This document shows, piece after piece, positions 1 to 8,347 of a stretch of 34,796 bases of DNA (its first letter is position 1; each line of letters begins with the position of its first letter). Under the pieces are notes generated by a model. The model had not been told where the DNA came from, did no database searches, and worked only from the letters and a program-made list of their open reading frames with translations. Position numbers and translations under genes: made by a program. Source of the stretch: Opacimonas sp040514355 (GTDB lineage Bacteria; Pseudomonadota; Gammaproteobacteria; Enterobacterales; Alteromonadaceae); contig JBEVCF010000053.1 of NCBI GenBank assembly GCA_040514355.1, positions 1-34,796 on the forward strand. The letters run 5' to 3'.

Positions 1-126
1 GTATTGAGGCGTAAAACCGCATTTGCTTGCGGTATTCACAATTAATAAAACTTTGTCTTTGTACGCTGCAAAAGCCTGTTCTTCGCCTGTCGCTAAGGGC
101 ATACTAAAATCATAAATACTCGTCAT
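1..126 (-). CDS. Glutathione peroxidase, N-terminal fragment (gene runs off the left edge)
   Basis: The reverse strand from the ATG at 126 reads 42 open codons to the window edge. The fragment holds the glutathione peroxidase hallmark NTASKCGFTPQY at residues 31-42, with the peroxidatic cysteine at Cys36 (Cys rather than selenocysteine). Members of this family (BtuE/GPx in bacteria) reduce peroxides using thioredoxin or glutathione. A purine-rich AAGGAAG lies about 10 bases before the ATG. The gene is divergent from the reductase at 201, with 74 bases between the two starts. Only the first quarter of the protein is present, so the subfamily cannot be settled. Confidence 0.85.
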   Translation of the reverse strand, partial: MTSIYDFSMPLATGEEQAFAAYKDKVLLIVNTASKCGFTPQY

Positions 127-200
127 ATCGTTCTGTCTTCCTTTTTTTATAATGTTATAGTTACTTTTATAAGGCCATTCTAGATTATAAAAAGGTTCAC
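127..200. promoter_or_regulatory. Divergent promoter region between glutathione peroxidase and the HIBADH-type reductase
   Basis: This 74-base AT-rich spacer separates two divergent starts. It carries TATAAT at 149-154 on the plus strand, and similar AT-rich hexamers can be read on the minus strand. AAAGG at 191-195 is the ribosome binding site for the plus-strand gene, 5 bases before its ATG. No convincing -35 was identified for either direction, so the exact promoters remain unassigned. Confidence 0.3.
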
Positions 201-1070
201 ATGACACAAAATATTGCATTTTTGGGCTTGGGCGTAATGGGGTTTCCTATGGCTGGGCATTTAGTTCAACGCGGTTTTTCCGTACACGTGTATAACCGTA
301 CTTCCAGTAAAGCGCAGCAGTGGGTAGAACAATATGGAGGGATTGCTCACCCAACGCCTGCGCTTGCGGCCAAAGCAGCCGATATCGTGTGTATGTGCTT
401 AGGTAATGATGATGATGTGCGTTCGGTGGTATACGGTGCAGACGGGATATTAAGTGGCATAGCCAAACATACCTTACTTATTGACCACACCACCGCCTCA
501 GAAACCTTAGCCGTGGAATTGGCTCAAGCGTGTGAGTCACACAGTGTTGCCTTTTTAGATGCCCCGGTGTCTGGTGGGCAAGCGGGTGCTGAAAACGGTC
601 AATTGACGGTCATGTGTGGTGGCGATGAGGATGCATTTAGCCAAGCGCAACCTGTTTTATCCGCCTATGCTAAACAATGTCAATTAATAGGGCCGACAGG
701 CTCAGGTCAACTCGCAAAGATGATGAATCAAATTTGTATTGCTGGCACTTTACAAGGGCTAGCTGAAGCGTTGCATTTTGGAGAAAAAGCAGGACTTGAC
801 CGCAGTAAAGTCATTGAGGTGATCAGTGGGGGGGCTGCACAATCATGGCAAATGGATAACCGTGCCAGTACCATGATTGCTGACGAGTACGATTTTGGTT
901 TTGCGGTTGATTGGATGCGCAAAGACTTGGATATTGCACTGCGTGCCGCACGCGCAAAAGGCGCCACCTTGGCAATGACAGCACTAGTGGACCAATTTTA
1001 TGCCGATGTGCAAAAACTCGGTGGTGGCCGCATGGACACGTCTAGCTTGCTCAAGCGTTTAAACAATTAA
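201..1070 (+). CDS. NAD(P)-dependent beta-hydroxyacid dehydrogenase (3-hydroxyisobutyrate / tartronate semialdehyde reductase family)
   Basis: This 289-residue protein has the standard length and motif order of the family. The N-terminal Rossmann fold carries GLGVMG at residues 9-14. The substrate-binding signature DAPVSGG lies at 120-126, and the catalytic lysine follows in GSGQLAKMMNQ (Lys173). Family members oxidise 3-hydroxyisobutyrate or reduce tartronate or succinic semialdehyde, and the motifs do not decide between them. The start is supported by AAAGG 5 bases upstream. The gene converges on the glucosylglycerate operon, so a role in making D-glycerate from tartronate semialdehyde is tempting but unproven. 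A role in valine breakdown is the main alternative. Confidence 0.85.
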   Translation: MTQNIAFLGLGVMGFPMAGHLVQRGFSVHVYNRTSSKAQQWVEQYGGIAHPTPALAAKAADIVCMCLGNDDDVRSVVYGADGILSGIAKHTLLIDHTTASETLAVELAQACESHSVAFLDAPVSGGQAGAENGQLTVMCGGDEDAFSQAQPVLSAYAKQCQLIGPTGSGQLAKMMNQICIAGTLQGLAEALHFGEKAGLDRSKVIEVISGGAAQSWQMDNRASTMIADEYDFGFAVDWMRKDLDIALRAARAKGATLAMTALVDQFYADVQKLGGGRMDTSSLLKRLNN

Positions 1071-1108
1071 TCCCTTTTAGTAATCCGACTGACTCGTCTA
1101 ACATGGGA

Positions 1109-2875
1109 TTAGCTTGGGTGAGTGTTGCTGATCCATACGGTCTGATAGGGTGTGAGCGTTAATGTTGTTTGGTTCTCCTTCAACCATACGCCACTAATCA
1201 GATCATGCCAGCGCTGTGTCTGAACTAAATTTATATCTTGGATATGCAAACTTTGCTGGGTATTAGTCACATTGCTGATACAAAAAATACTCTGACTGCG
1301 ATCCAAACTTTGTCGCCAAAAACCAAAACAACTCGGCCCTAATTGCAACGTGAATTGAATGGCATTGGGATGAAATGCGCGTTGTTTGGCACGCAGTTGA
1401 ATCAACTTAGTCATGTTGCTAAACACCACAGCATGATGGGTTTGGGGCGTGTGAAGCGCTTTTTGTAAGCTTTGATATGACCATTTATGTCGATTGATAC
1501 AACGGTTTTGCCCAGAGTGTTTCACGCGTTCCACATCATTTTCAGTACCGACTAGGCTGTGAATATACACCCCAGGGATCCCCTCTAACCCAAGCATAAT
1601 GGTATGTGCACACAGAAAGCGTTCGGTTTGCCATTGATCGACACCCGCATGAGTGGCACGACAGGCAGAATATAACGCGACATTGATTTCATAGGCGGAT
1701 TGACTGCCATCGGGTAAGGTACGCCAAGAAATCTTAGCGCCTTGTGACTGACAGGTCTGGATCATGGCCTCGCGCTGGGCATCGTCTAGCAACCCCTCTG
1801 TAGGGCGCAACCCGATACCATCATGAGAGGCTATAAAATTGAAATACGTCGTACCATTTTGTGCCGGCGGCATACCCATTTGCCAGCGCGTAATCGCGGT
1901 GCTATCACCGGACATGAGGGTATGCAGTAATAGCGGTGGTAGGGCAAAATTATAAATTGCATGTGCTTCATTGGCATTACCAAAATACTGCAGATTTTCA
2001 TGATTGGGGATGTTGGTTTCGGTGATCACAATCGCATTGGGCTTGAGGTGCTCAATGAGCAAGCGGTAAATCTTGATAATGGTGTGTGTATGCGGGTGAT
2101 TAATACACGATGTGCCCAATTCCTTCCACAAAAAAGCAACGGCATCTAAACGAAATAATGTTGCACCGTTGCGTATATAGAACCCAATGATCTGAGCAAA
2201 CTCAAGTAACACTAAAGGATGCGAGAAATCAAAATCGACTTGGTCATGCGAAAAGGTACACCAAACCAGCTTTTTCCCTTCAGCAGTGCGTGTCGGACGA
2301 AGCAAAGGAGAAGTTCGAGGACGGGTGACACAAGACACATCTGTATCCGGTTCAGCGGTATAAAACATGTGCTGGCCTTTGCCCGAACTGTCACAAAATT
2401 CTAAAAACCACTGCGACCGTGCAGAGCAATGATTGATCACTAGGTCAAACATCAGGTTTTTGTGTTTGGCTAAGGCATGAATGTCACGCCAAGTACCATG
2501 AGCCGGATTGACACTACTGTAATCAATGACGGCAAAGCCATCATCAGAGCTGTATGGGTAAAAGGGCAGTAAATGAATGTCTGATAGGCTATCGGCACAA
2601 AATTGGGTAACAAATTCATGCAAGGTTTCTAGTGGGGCACACTCTTCGTCAATGACGCTATCAGCATAGGTGATCAGAATACTGCGCCGTTCGTCCCAGT
2701 GATTCTGATGTGGAATGGGCGATGCACATGACGTCGCGCTTATACCAACTGCGTTTACCAGTGCTTGTGCCAGCGCCTGCGGTGAATCTAAATCTTGTCT
2801 AGCAAGCATATCCGCAGTGTAGACCTCGTTGCAATAATGCGTAAGTTGTTCAATTAATGCATCATAACTCTTCAT
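1109..2875 (-). CDS. GH13 sugar phosphorylase, probable glucosylglycerate phosphorylase
   Basis: This is a GH13 protein of the sucrose-phosphorylase type (subfamily 18 by resemblance). From the ATG at 2875 it has 588 residues. The GH13 motifs appear in order: DLVINHCS (region I), FRLDAVAF with the likely nucleophile Asp244, VITETN with the likely acid/base Glu286, and ASHDGIG with the transition-state Asp352. Phosphorylases of this group split alpha-glucosides with phosphate to give glucose 1-phosphate. As the last gene of an operon with GpgS and a glycerate kinase, the likely substrate is glucosylglycerate; sucrose or glucosylglycerol phosphorylase are alternatives. The ATG overlaps the gpgS stop by 4 bases (ATGA). 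A GTG at 2884 in the same frame is a weaker start. Substrate is inferred from context. Confidence 0.85.
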   Translation of the reverse strand: MKSYDALIEQLTHYCNEVYTADMLARQDLDSPQALAQALVNAVGISATSCASPIPHQNHWDERRSILITYADSVIDEECAPLETLHEFVTQFCADSLSDIHLLPFYPYSSDDGFAVIDYSSVNPAHGTWRDIHALAKHKNLMFDLVINHCSARSQWFLEFCDSSGKGQHMFYTAEPDTDVSCVTRPRTSPLLRPTRTAEGKKLVWCTFSHDQVDFDFSHPLVLLEFAQIIGFYIRNGATLFRLDAVAFLWKELGTSCINHPHTHTIIKIYRLLIEHLKPNAIVITETNIPNHENLQYFGNANEAHAIYNFALPPLLLHTLMSGDSTAITRWQMGMPPAQNGTTYFNFIASHDGIGLRPTEGLLDDAQREAMIQTCQSQGAKISWRTLPDGSQSAYEINVALYSACRATHAGVDQWQTERFLCAHTIMLGLEGIPGVYIHSLVGTENDVERVKHSGQNRCINRHKWSYQSLQKALHTPQTHHAVVFSNMTKLIQLRAKQRAFHPNAIQFTLQLGPSCFGFWRQSLDRSQSIFCISNVTNTQQSLHIQDINLVQTQRWHDLISGVWLKENQTTLTLTPYQTVWISNTHPS

Positions 2876-4095
2876 TTTATCCACTCGTTATAATCGTCTT
2901 CAACCGCTTGATACAATTCATCAAGCACCTCTGGCATCGCACTTACCACACGGTTCCACGAGGGTATAAAAGGTGTCTCCATAGGATTTTCTAAGAAGCT
3001 TTGGCCTGCTTTCATAATGTTTTTGGCAAACATCTCTACGGCCTTTTCTTCGTTGTGAATATCCAACGACAAACCATTCATGACGGCATCGTTGTGATAC
3101 GTTTCGATAAAATCCAGGGCAATGCGAAAATAGGTCGCTTTGATCGAGCGAAACATCTCGGTGCTAAAGGTATGGCCTTGGGTAGCGAGTTTGCGGAACA
3201 GTGCTTTGGTAATATCAATTGACATCTTCGACAAACCACCTTGCTCGCTTTCTAATGACAAGTCTTGGTGTTTGTGGTCATAGAAACGCGCAATGTCAGC
3301 TTGGCACAGTCGGTTGTGTGCGTAATTGCGGTGCATTTCTGATAATACGCCTATTTCGAGCCCCCAATCTGATGGGATCCGAATATCGTTTAGCACATCG
3401 CGGCGGAAGGAAAATTCGCCTGCGAGTGGATAGCGAAATGAATCCATAAACTCAATATATTCGTTATCGCCTAGGGTACATTTTAAGGCGCGTAACAATG
3501 GTGTGACTAGTAAGCGCGATACTCGACCGTTGATCTTGCCATCAGCAACACGCGCATAAAATCCCTTGCAAAACTCATAGTTGAATTGCGGATTGGCGAC
3601 CGGATATATCAGTCGTGCTAGTAGTGCGCGATCATAGGTTAAGATGTCACAATCGTGTAGTGCGACTGATTCGGTTTTGCGAGAAGCTAGGGTATATCCC
3701 ATGCAATACCACACATTTCGGCCTTTGCCCATTTCAGTAGGCGCGAGTTTTAAATTCTGTAATTTTTGGTCCAGTGCACGTAAACGCGGACCGTCATTCC
3801 ACAAAATACGGTGATGTTGGGGCAAGTTCGCAAAAAACTCTCCAGCGTGTTGAAACTGTGCCAAATCCGCTCGATCTAACCCGATGACAATTTGCGCAAG
3901 ATAGGGCACCGATCTCAATTCTTTGATGATATGGGGCAGGGCTTCGCCCTCCAATTCACTAAACAGTGAGGGTAAAATTAAGCCTAAGGGACGCGTTTGA
4001 CTGAATTTTAGTAAGTCTGCTTCCATCGCTTCGATCGGTCGTTCGTCAAGATTGTGCAGTGTTGTAATAATGCCGTTTTGATAAAAATCAGCCAT
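2872..4095 (-). CDS. gpgS: Glucosyl-3-phosphoglycerate synthase
   Basis: This GT81-type glycosyltransferase transfers glucose from an NDP-glucose donor to 3-phosphoglycerate, giving glucosyl-3-phosphoglycerate. It is cytoplasmic and has 407 residues from the chosen start. The metal/nucleotide site is visible as VALHDCDILTYDR (a DxD-type motif). Further family landmarks are MGKGRNVWYCMGY upstream and WGLEIGVLSEMHRN downstream. The ATG at 4095 has GAGG five bases upstream; an in-frame GTG at 4101 would add two residues but lacks such a site. It lies 2 bases after the phosphatase stop and overlaps the phosphorylase start, so it is certainly co-transcribed with both. The donor nucleotide (ADP, UDP or GDP) cannot be read from the sequence. 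Confidence 0.9.
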   Translation of the reverse strand: MADFYQNGIITTLHNLDERPIEAMEADLLKFSQTRPLGLILPSLFSELEGEALPHIIKELRSVPYLAQIVIGLDRADLAQFQHAGEFFANLPQHHRILWNDGPRLRALDQKLQNLKLAPTEMGKGRNVWYCMGYTLASRKTESVALHDCDILTYDRALLARLIYPVANPQFNYEFCKGFYARVADGKINGRVSRLLVTPLLRALKCTLGDNEYIEFMDSFRYPLAGEFSFRRDVLNDIRIPSDWGLEIGVLSEMHRNYAHNRLCQADIARFYDHKHQDLSLESEQGGLSKMSIDITKALFRKLATQGHTFSTEMFRSIKATYFRIALDFIETYHNDAVMNGLSLDIHNEEKAVEMFAKNIMKAGQSFLENPMETPFIPSWNRVVSAMPEVLDELYQAVEDDYNEWIK

Positions 4096-4097
4096 AG

Positions 4098-4922
4098 TCA
4101 CCTCGCAAGTATGGTTGTATTGGAGAAAAGAAACTGTAGTGCTTCATGCCAACCCGCAGGGCCGTAGCCTTGGGTTTGGATCACATTATGTTGCCGTTGA
4201 AGAGGCGGAAAAGAATAGGCAGGAGATTTGATTTGTACCGCCCAGTCTACGGTTTCTAACATATCTATATCATTTTTACCGTCACCCAAGCCAATGGTGG
4301 TAATTGGCAGGGAGGAGTGTTCCGCTAACGCGGTGGTTAGCCACGTAATCGCCATCCCTTTATTCGTCGCACCACACACATGTAAAAACCGACCACCCAT
4401 AATGGGGCTGGCCCCTAATTCAACTAGCTCAGAGATAAACGTATCTAGTTGTGCCGCAGTACCTCGCCAATGCACAGGCTCGCCAAATTCACGTTGTTTG
4501 GCCTGAGTAGCTTGGGTTGTATTAAGTCCTGTTAGTGCTTGTACCTCTGCGACCGATAATGCTGCAAAATGCGAAAAATATTGCCCCCATTTAGGTTTAA
4601 CTTGTTCTAATAAATTGATCCATTGTTGCCTGGGTTGCCCCAACACTTTAACCCAATAATTATCCACCTCGGGCAAGCCTAAGTGAGCAAATTGAGCTTG
4701 TTTGGGGAAGTAAATAGCCGCGCCATTTTCAACGATAAAAGGATCATTTAAACCAAGCTGCGCTTGAATATCGACCACCTCAACAAAAGACTTCGACGTG
4801 TTGATAATAATCGGTATATGCTTTTGTTGGCATTGTGCAATACTCGGTAACGCAGCGGTAAATGAATAGGTGTGATGATCCAGTAACGTACCATCCAAAT
4901 CAGTAAATACGAGTAATGCCAT
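4098..4922 (-). CDS. HAD-family glucosyl/mannosyl-3-phosphoglycerate phosphatase
   Basis: This HAD hydrolase of the Cof/MPGP (YedP-like) type has 274 residues. Motif I is FTDLDGTLLD with the nucleophile Asp8 and acid Asp10. The motif II region is IINTSKS, and motif IV is GLGDGKNDIDML near the C-terminus. In this operon its expected job is to remove the phosphate from glucosyl-3-phosphoglycerate and release glucosylglycerate. The ATG at 4922 shares one base with the kinase stop (TAATG) and opens directly onto the HAD motif. An upstream in-frame start at 4985 would add 21 residues overlapping the kinase gene and is disfavoured. Homologs are usually named mannosyl-3-phosphoglycerate phosphatase; the glucosyl substrate is inferred from the adjacent gpgS. 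Confidence 0.85.
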   Translation of the reverse strand: MALLVFTDLDGTLLDHHTYSFTAALPSIAQCQQKHIPIIINTSKSFVEVVDIQAQLGLNDPFIVENGAAIYFPKQAQFAHLGLPEVDNYWVKVLGQPRQQWINLLEQVKPKWGQYFSHFAALSVAEVQALTGLNTTQATQAKQREFGEPVHWRGTAAQLDTFISELVELGASPIMGGRFLHVCGATNKGMAITWLTTALAEHSSLPITTIGLGDGKNDIDMLETVDWAVQIKSPAYSFPPLQRQHNVIQTQGYGPAGWHEALQFLFSNTTILAR

Positions 4923-5794
4923 TAATCTATCTTCCCATTTTGGGTCATGCTTTGGATCATGCGGTGTTCGTCCATGGCAAACCACACATCCGCTTGGTGC
5001 GGTAAAGTTGCAAGCGCATGGGTAGTGAGGCGCTGATAATGTGCGATAAAATCTCTCACCTGTTCGTCTGACATCACTCCGCTACCCGATGCGCGTTGTG
5101 CCAATTTGTGTTCTTGTTCAAGACGCCAGTGATAGACACAAGTGAAAGAGGGCGCCAGTAATGCCCACAATTGGTCACAGCGCGCAAATAAAGATTGATA
5201 GCCATGCAGTGCTTGGTTGACATAATGTCGCCATACACCATCGGGATCGTAGTCGGTTTCTAGGGCGTTAATGGGTTGAACTAATGCCGGTTTTGATTCT
5301 GGCGTAATCCCCACACACCAACCTTCTAAAATAATGACATCTGGTGCAGTGGTCACTAATGGCCAATCTTGGGTGGGTATGGGGTCGTCATCCGCTTTTG
5401 AAAATCGCGGTAGGGCAACGGGTTCACCTTGCATGAGCTTTGTAATCGTCGTATTGGCTAGTTCTATATCGTGGGTACCGGGAACACCTCTGGTCGTCAA
5501 TAAGGGATGGACCGTTTGCGCTAACGTTGCTCGATGTTGTTGACTGTAATAAAAATCATCTATAGATAACACCACGGCTGATTTTTTATGTACAGCCTGC
5601 AGTTGAAAAGCCAACCACGCTGCGAGTGTGGATTTGCCTGAACCTTGTGCACCATTAAGACCAAGCAGCAGTGGCTTTGCATTACTTTGGTGCGACAGAA
5701 ATGAGTCTAATGGCTTAGCAAACCATTTTAGTGCATGCGTCCAATAATTGCTGGAGAGGCCGTGTTCTGTGAGAAAAGACTGTTTTGTATGCAT
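4922..5794 (-). CDS. D-glycerate 3-kinase (P-loop, class III type)
   Basis: This 290-residue P-loop kinase is related to plant-type glycerate 3-kinase and to the uridine kinase/PRK fold. Walker A is GAQGSGKST starting at residue 48. SIDDFYYS follows at about 77-84, then RGVPGTHDIEL and the Walker-B-like VIILEGWCVG, all typical of the glycerate kinase group. It phosphorylates D-glycerate with ATP. If the product is 3-phosphoglycerate, as in the plant enzyme, it regenerates the acceptor used by the GpgS encoded two genes downstream. It is the first gene of the operon. The upstream spacer (5795-5900) is AT-rich, but no good promoter could be assigned there. E. coli YggC is a similar uncharacterised kinase, so substrate assignment rests on motif memory plus context. 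Confidence 0.8.
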   Translation of the reverse strand: MHTKQSFLTEHGLSSNYWTHALKWFAKPLDSFLSHQSNAKPLLLGLNGAQGSGKSTLAAWLAFQLQAVHKKSAVVLSIDDFYYSQQHRATLAQTVHPLLTTRGVPGTHDIELANTTITKLMQGEPVALPRFSKADDDPIPTQDWPLVTTAPDVIILEGWCVGITPESKPALVQPINALETDYDPDGVWRHYVNQALHGYQSLFARCDQLWALLAPSFTCVYHWRLEQEHKLAQRASGSGVMSDEQVRDFIAHYQRLTTHALATLPHQADVWFAMDEHRMIQSMTQNGKID

Positions 5795-5900
5795 ATAGAC
5801 GTAGCCAAATCATGTGATATAAATCAGATATATCATTCATTGCTACAAAGTTTATGCCAAAGACAGAATTTTGCGAATTTTGTGAGGGAACAAAATCGGA

Positions 5901-6863
5901 TTAAGTACGCGCAAGCACCACCGCACGAGTGGGAGCTGGATAGCCTTCAATCGTTTTATTGTGATCGACCTGGTCTAAAAATGCATCCAAGGAATGCCCA
6001 TCAATCCATTCGGTTTTGCGTTGTTCTGACAACGATGTTTGATCAACATCTACGACTCGAATGTCGCTAAATCCAGCGCGTCGCAACCATAGCGTCAATG
6101 CTGGCGTACTAGGTAAAAACCAGACGTTACGCATTTGAGCGTAGCGATCTTCTGGCATTAACACGGTTTGTTCATCACCAGGTACAACGAGTGTCTCTAA
6201 GATCAGTTGCCCACCCTTAACGAGCTGCTGCTTGAGTTGTTGCAAAAATAACATGGGATCGCGGCGGTGATAAAACACGCCCATTGAAAACACGGTATCA
6301 AACCCTTTACTCGCCGGTAAATCCTCTACACCAAGAGGCAGAAAATACATATTTACCTCTGGGGCATAACGGCGGGTGATGAGGTGTTGCATGAAAAATA
6401 ATGAGGATGGATCGACCCCCACCACTAACTGGGCGTCTTCCTCTAACATTCGCCACATATGGTAACCACTGCCACAGCCCACATCCAAAACGCGCTTATC
6501 GGCTAATGGGTCAATATGCGGTAACAAACGTGCCCATTTCATATCCGAACGCCATTCGGTATCAATCTCTGTGCCAGCAATATTATAGGGACCTTTGCGC
6601 CATGGTTTAAATTGTTTTAATAGACCTGTTAGTGCAGCCGCAAGTTCGGGCTGTGCGCTATCGAGATGGATACAACCATCTTGCACGTGCCATTGCGGCT
6701 GGTGTGCACTAGGGAATTTATCGAGTAAACGTTGCCATTTTTGCCAATCACCGTGGCGTTGTTCGGATTCCCAATGTGCAAGAACACTGGGTATGGTAGC
6801 GATCCAATTCTCTAAGGGAGACGCGAGAATAGATTGGTAAAATGAAGCAAAATGAGGGTGCAT
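5901..6863 (-). CDS. cmoB: tRNA U34 carboxymethyltransferase CmoB
   Basis: CmoB transfers a carboxymethyl group from carboxy-SAM to 5-hydroxyuridine at tRNA position 34, completing cmo5U, which lets tRNAs read extra codons. The protein has 320 residues, against about 323 in E. coli. Characteristic segments are WRKGPYNIAGTEIDTEWRS (residues about 91-110), the SAM-binding VLDVGCGSGYHMWRM, and FFMQHLITRRY. The gene starts 3 bases after the cmoA stop, so the pair is co-transcribed as in many gammaproteobacteria. The assignment is strong. Confidence 0.95.
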   Translation of the reverse strand: MHPHFASFYQSILASPLENWIATIPSVLAHWESEQRHGDWQKWQRLLDKFPSAHQPQWHVQDGCIHLDSAQPELAAALTGLLKQFKPWRKGPYNIAGTEIDTEWRSDMKWARLLPHIDPLADKRVLDVGCGSGYHMWRMLEEDAQLVVGVDPSSLFFMQHLITRRYAPEVNMYFLPLGVEDLPASKGFDTVFSMGVFYHRRDPMLFLQQLKQQLVKGGQLILETLVVPGDEQTVLMPEDRYAQMRNVWFLPSTPALTLWLRRAGFSDIRVVDVDQTSLSEQRKTEWIDGHSLDAFLDQVDHNKTIEGYPAPTRAVVLART

Positions 6864-6866
6864 AGC

Positions 6867-7595
6867 TTACTCTTTGTGGGCGACCAAGGACATAAAATTA
6901 AAACAACTAAACCAGGGCGTAATCCGTTTAAAACCAGCAGTTCGTAGGCGTGTAAAGTGTGTACTCAGTGTGTCGGTAAGCATCACATTTTCCAGCGCCG
7001 TGCGTTTTTGGCTTATTTCTAATTCACTGTAACCATTGTGCTTTTTAAATTGATGATGCAAATCTATTAACAAGTCATCACTTTTTGGATCTTCGGCACG
7101 AATTTTCTCGGATAAAATCAGGACGCCACCTGGTAACAGTGCATTATAGATGGTTTCTAGCATCTGTTGGCGTTGGTCTGGCGCTAAAAACTGCAGCGTA
7201 AAATTCATTACAAACATACTAGCAGGTTGGTAGTGATAAGCTGTAATATCGGCCAACTCAATGTTAATGGGTGCAGCATGCTGATAATTATTAAGGTAAG
7301 CCTTGCACTGGTTGACCATGGCAACTGAGCTATCTAACCCGATCACTTGGCAATTAGGGTCAATCTGTTTTGCAATACTCAAAGTAGCAATACCTGTTGC
7401 ACAACCTAAGTCATATATGGTTGTTTTTGGTTTTGCATATCGAGCAGCAATGGCACCAATATTGTCTATCATCAAGGGGTAGCCAGGAATAGAGCGCGTA
7501 ATCATATCTGGAAAAACAGAGGCAACATTATCATCAAATGTAAAATCTGAAATATCTCTTATTGGTTGCGAAAATAACTTGTCACTACTAGGCAT
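6867..7595 (-). CDS. cmoA: Carboxy-S-adenosyl-L-methionine synthase CmoA
   Basis: CmoA makes carboxy-SAM from SAM and prephenate, the carboxymethyl donor used by CmoB. The protein has 242 residues, close to the 247 of E. coli. The N-terminus (SQPIRDISDFTFDDNVASVFPD in two overlapping blocks) and the methyltransferase motif I (YDLGCATGIATLS) match the family. So do MNFTLQFL and the nearly invariant HNGYSELEISQKRTALENV region. It is the promoter-proximal gene of cmoAB, divergent from the response regulator at 7682. A TATAAT lies on the minus strand at 7626-7631, about 31 bases upstream of the ATG. Confidence 0.95.
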   Translation of the reverse strand: MPSSDKLFSQPIRDISDFTFDDNVASVFPDMITRSIPGYPLMIDNIGAIAARYAKPKTTIYDLGCATGIATLSIAKQIDPNCQVIGLDSSVAMVNQCKAYLNNYQHAAPINIELADITAYHYQPASMFVMNFTLQFLAPDQRQQMLETIYNALLPGGVLILSEKIRAEDPKSDDLLIDLHHQFKKHNGYSELEISQKRTALENVMLTDTLSTHFTRLRTAGFKRITPWFSCFNFMSLVAHKE

Positions 7596-7681
7596 TTTGG
7601 TCTAAGTTTAACGAAAGGTGTATCTATTATACTATAGAACAAAAGCTAATTGCTAAATGATAAAATGACAGGATCCCCAAG
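7596..7681. promoter_or_regulatory. Divergent promoter region between cmoA and the response regulator gene
   Basis: This 86-base spacer carries two overlapping -10-like hexamers in opposite directions. TATAAT on the minus strand (7631 to 7626) points to cmoA, and TATACT on the plus strand (7628-7633) points to the regulator. Neither has a clear -35. Overlapping -10 boxes would make the two promoters mutually exclusive, which is an inference from position only. An AGGA at 7670-7673 is the probable ribosome binding site for the gene at 7682. Confidence 0.4.
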
Positions 7682-8329
7682 ATGGTCACATTTTTAATTG
7701 CAGATGATCATCCCCTTTTTAGGGAAGCACTGGAAGGAGCACTTGGTCCTTTCTTTGAAAATAGTGAATTTGTACATGCTGACTCAATCCAATCTGCACT
7801 TAAAGCCATTAAAACTCACCAAGACATCGATTTGGTGTTATTGGATCTCAATATGCCAGGTGCCGATAATTATAACGGATTAACCTCAGTACTAGAAAAA
7901 GCAATGGACACGCCTGTGATTGTTATCTCAGCTAATGAAACCGATCAAGCTGTGAGTGTTGCCATGCACTTTGGCGCAAAAGGATATATTCCCAAGTCTT
8001 ACAGTTCTCGGAAAATGGCCCATGCCATTATGTCTGTACTCGATGGTGGACGTTTCATTCCTGAGAAATTCCTAGATGTTTTTGACCAACAAGCGCCAGA
8101 GATCATCACATCGATCAAACGGGTAAAAGAATTAACGCCCAAGCAAGTTAGAGTTTTACACTGCTTAAAAGAAGGTTTATCAAACAAAGCCATTGCGGAT
8201 AAATTATTTGTGACTGAGGCTACAGTTAAGGCGCATATCAGTGCAATCTTCAGGAAATTCAACGTAAAATCTCGCACCCAAGTGGTGTTGCTAGTTGAAG
8301 AATTAAATTTGGAAGAAGAAGCACTGTAA
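7682..8329 (+). CDS. NarL/LuxR-family response regulator (orphan)
   Basis: This 215-residue two-domain response regulator has an N-terminal receiver domain with acidic residues Asp8-Asp9, the phospho-acceptor Asp55 in LVLLDLNMPG, Ser83 in VISAN and Lys105 in GYIPKS. The C-terminal LuxR-type helix-turn-helix (about 143-207) carries ELTPKQVRVLHCLKEGLSNK and TEATVKAHISAIFRKF. It should act as a phosphorylation-controlled DNA-binding transcription factor. No histidine kinase gene lies nearby, so its input is unknown. It is transcribed alone, divergent from cmoAB, and ends at a strong terminator facing fadE. The target genes cannot be inferred from the sequence. Confidence 0.9.
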   Translation: MVTFLIADDHPLFREALEGALGPFFENSEFVHADSIQSALKAIKTHQDIDLVLLDLNMPGADNYNGLTSVLEKAMDTPVIVISANETDQAVSVAMHFGAKGYIPKSYSSRKMAHAIMSVLDGGRFIPEKFLDVFDQQAPEIITSIKRVKELTPKQVRVLHCLKEGLSNKAIADKLFVTEATVKAHISAIFRKFNVKSRTQVVLLVEELNLEEEAL

Positions 8330-8347
8330 TCGACTTCGGATGAATAC

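Noticed and set aside
1068..1111. Inverted repeat TAATCCC/GGGATTA between the convergent reductase and phosphorylase genes
   Set aside because: Only 7 pairs around a 30-base loop and no T run; too weak to call a terminator.
5860..5890. Repeated AATTTTG near the glyK-cmoB junction as a terminator
   Set aside because: It is a short direct repeat, not a stable stem, and no T run follows on the minus strand.
5735..6070. 111-codon plus-strand open frame across the glyK-cmoB spacer
   Set aside because: It lies mostly antisense to the ends of two well-supported genes, has no ribosome binding site and shows no recognisable motif.
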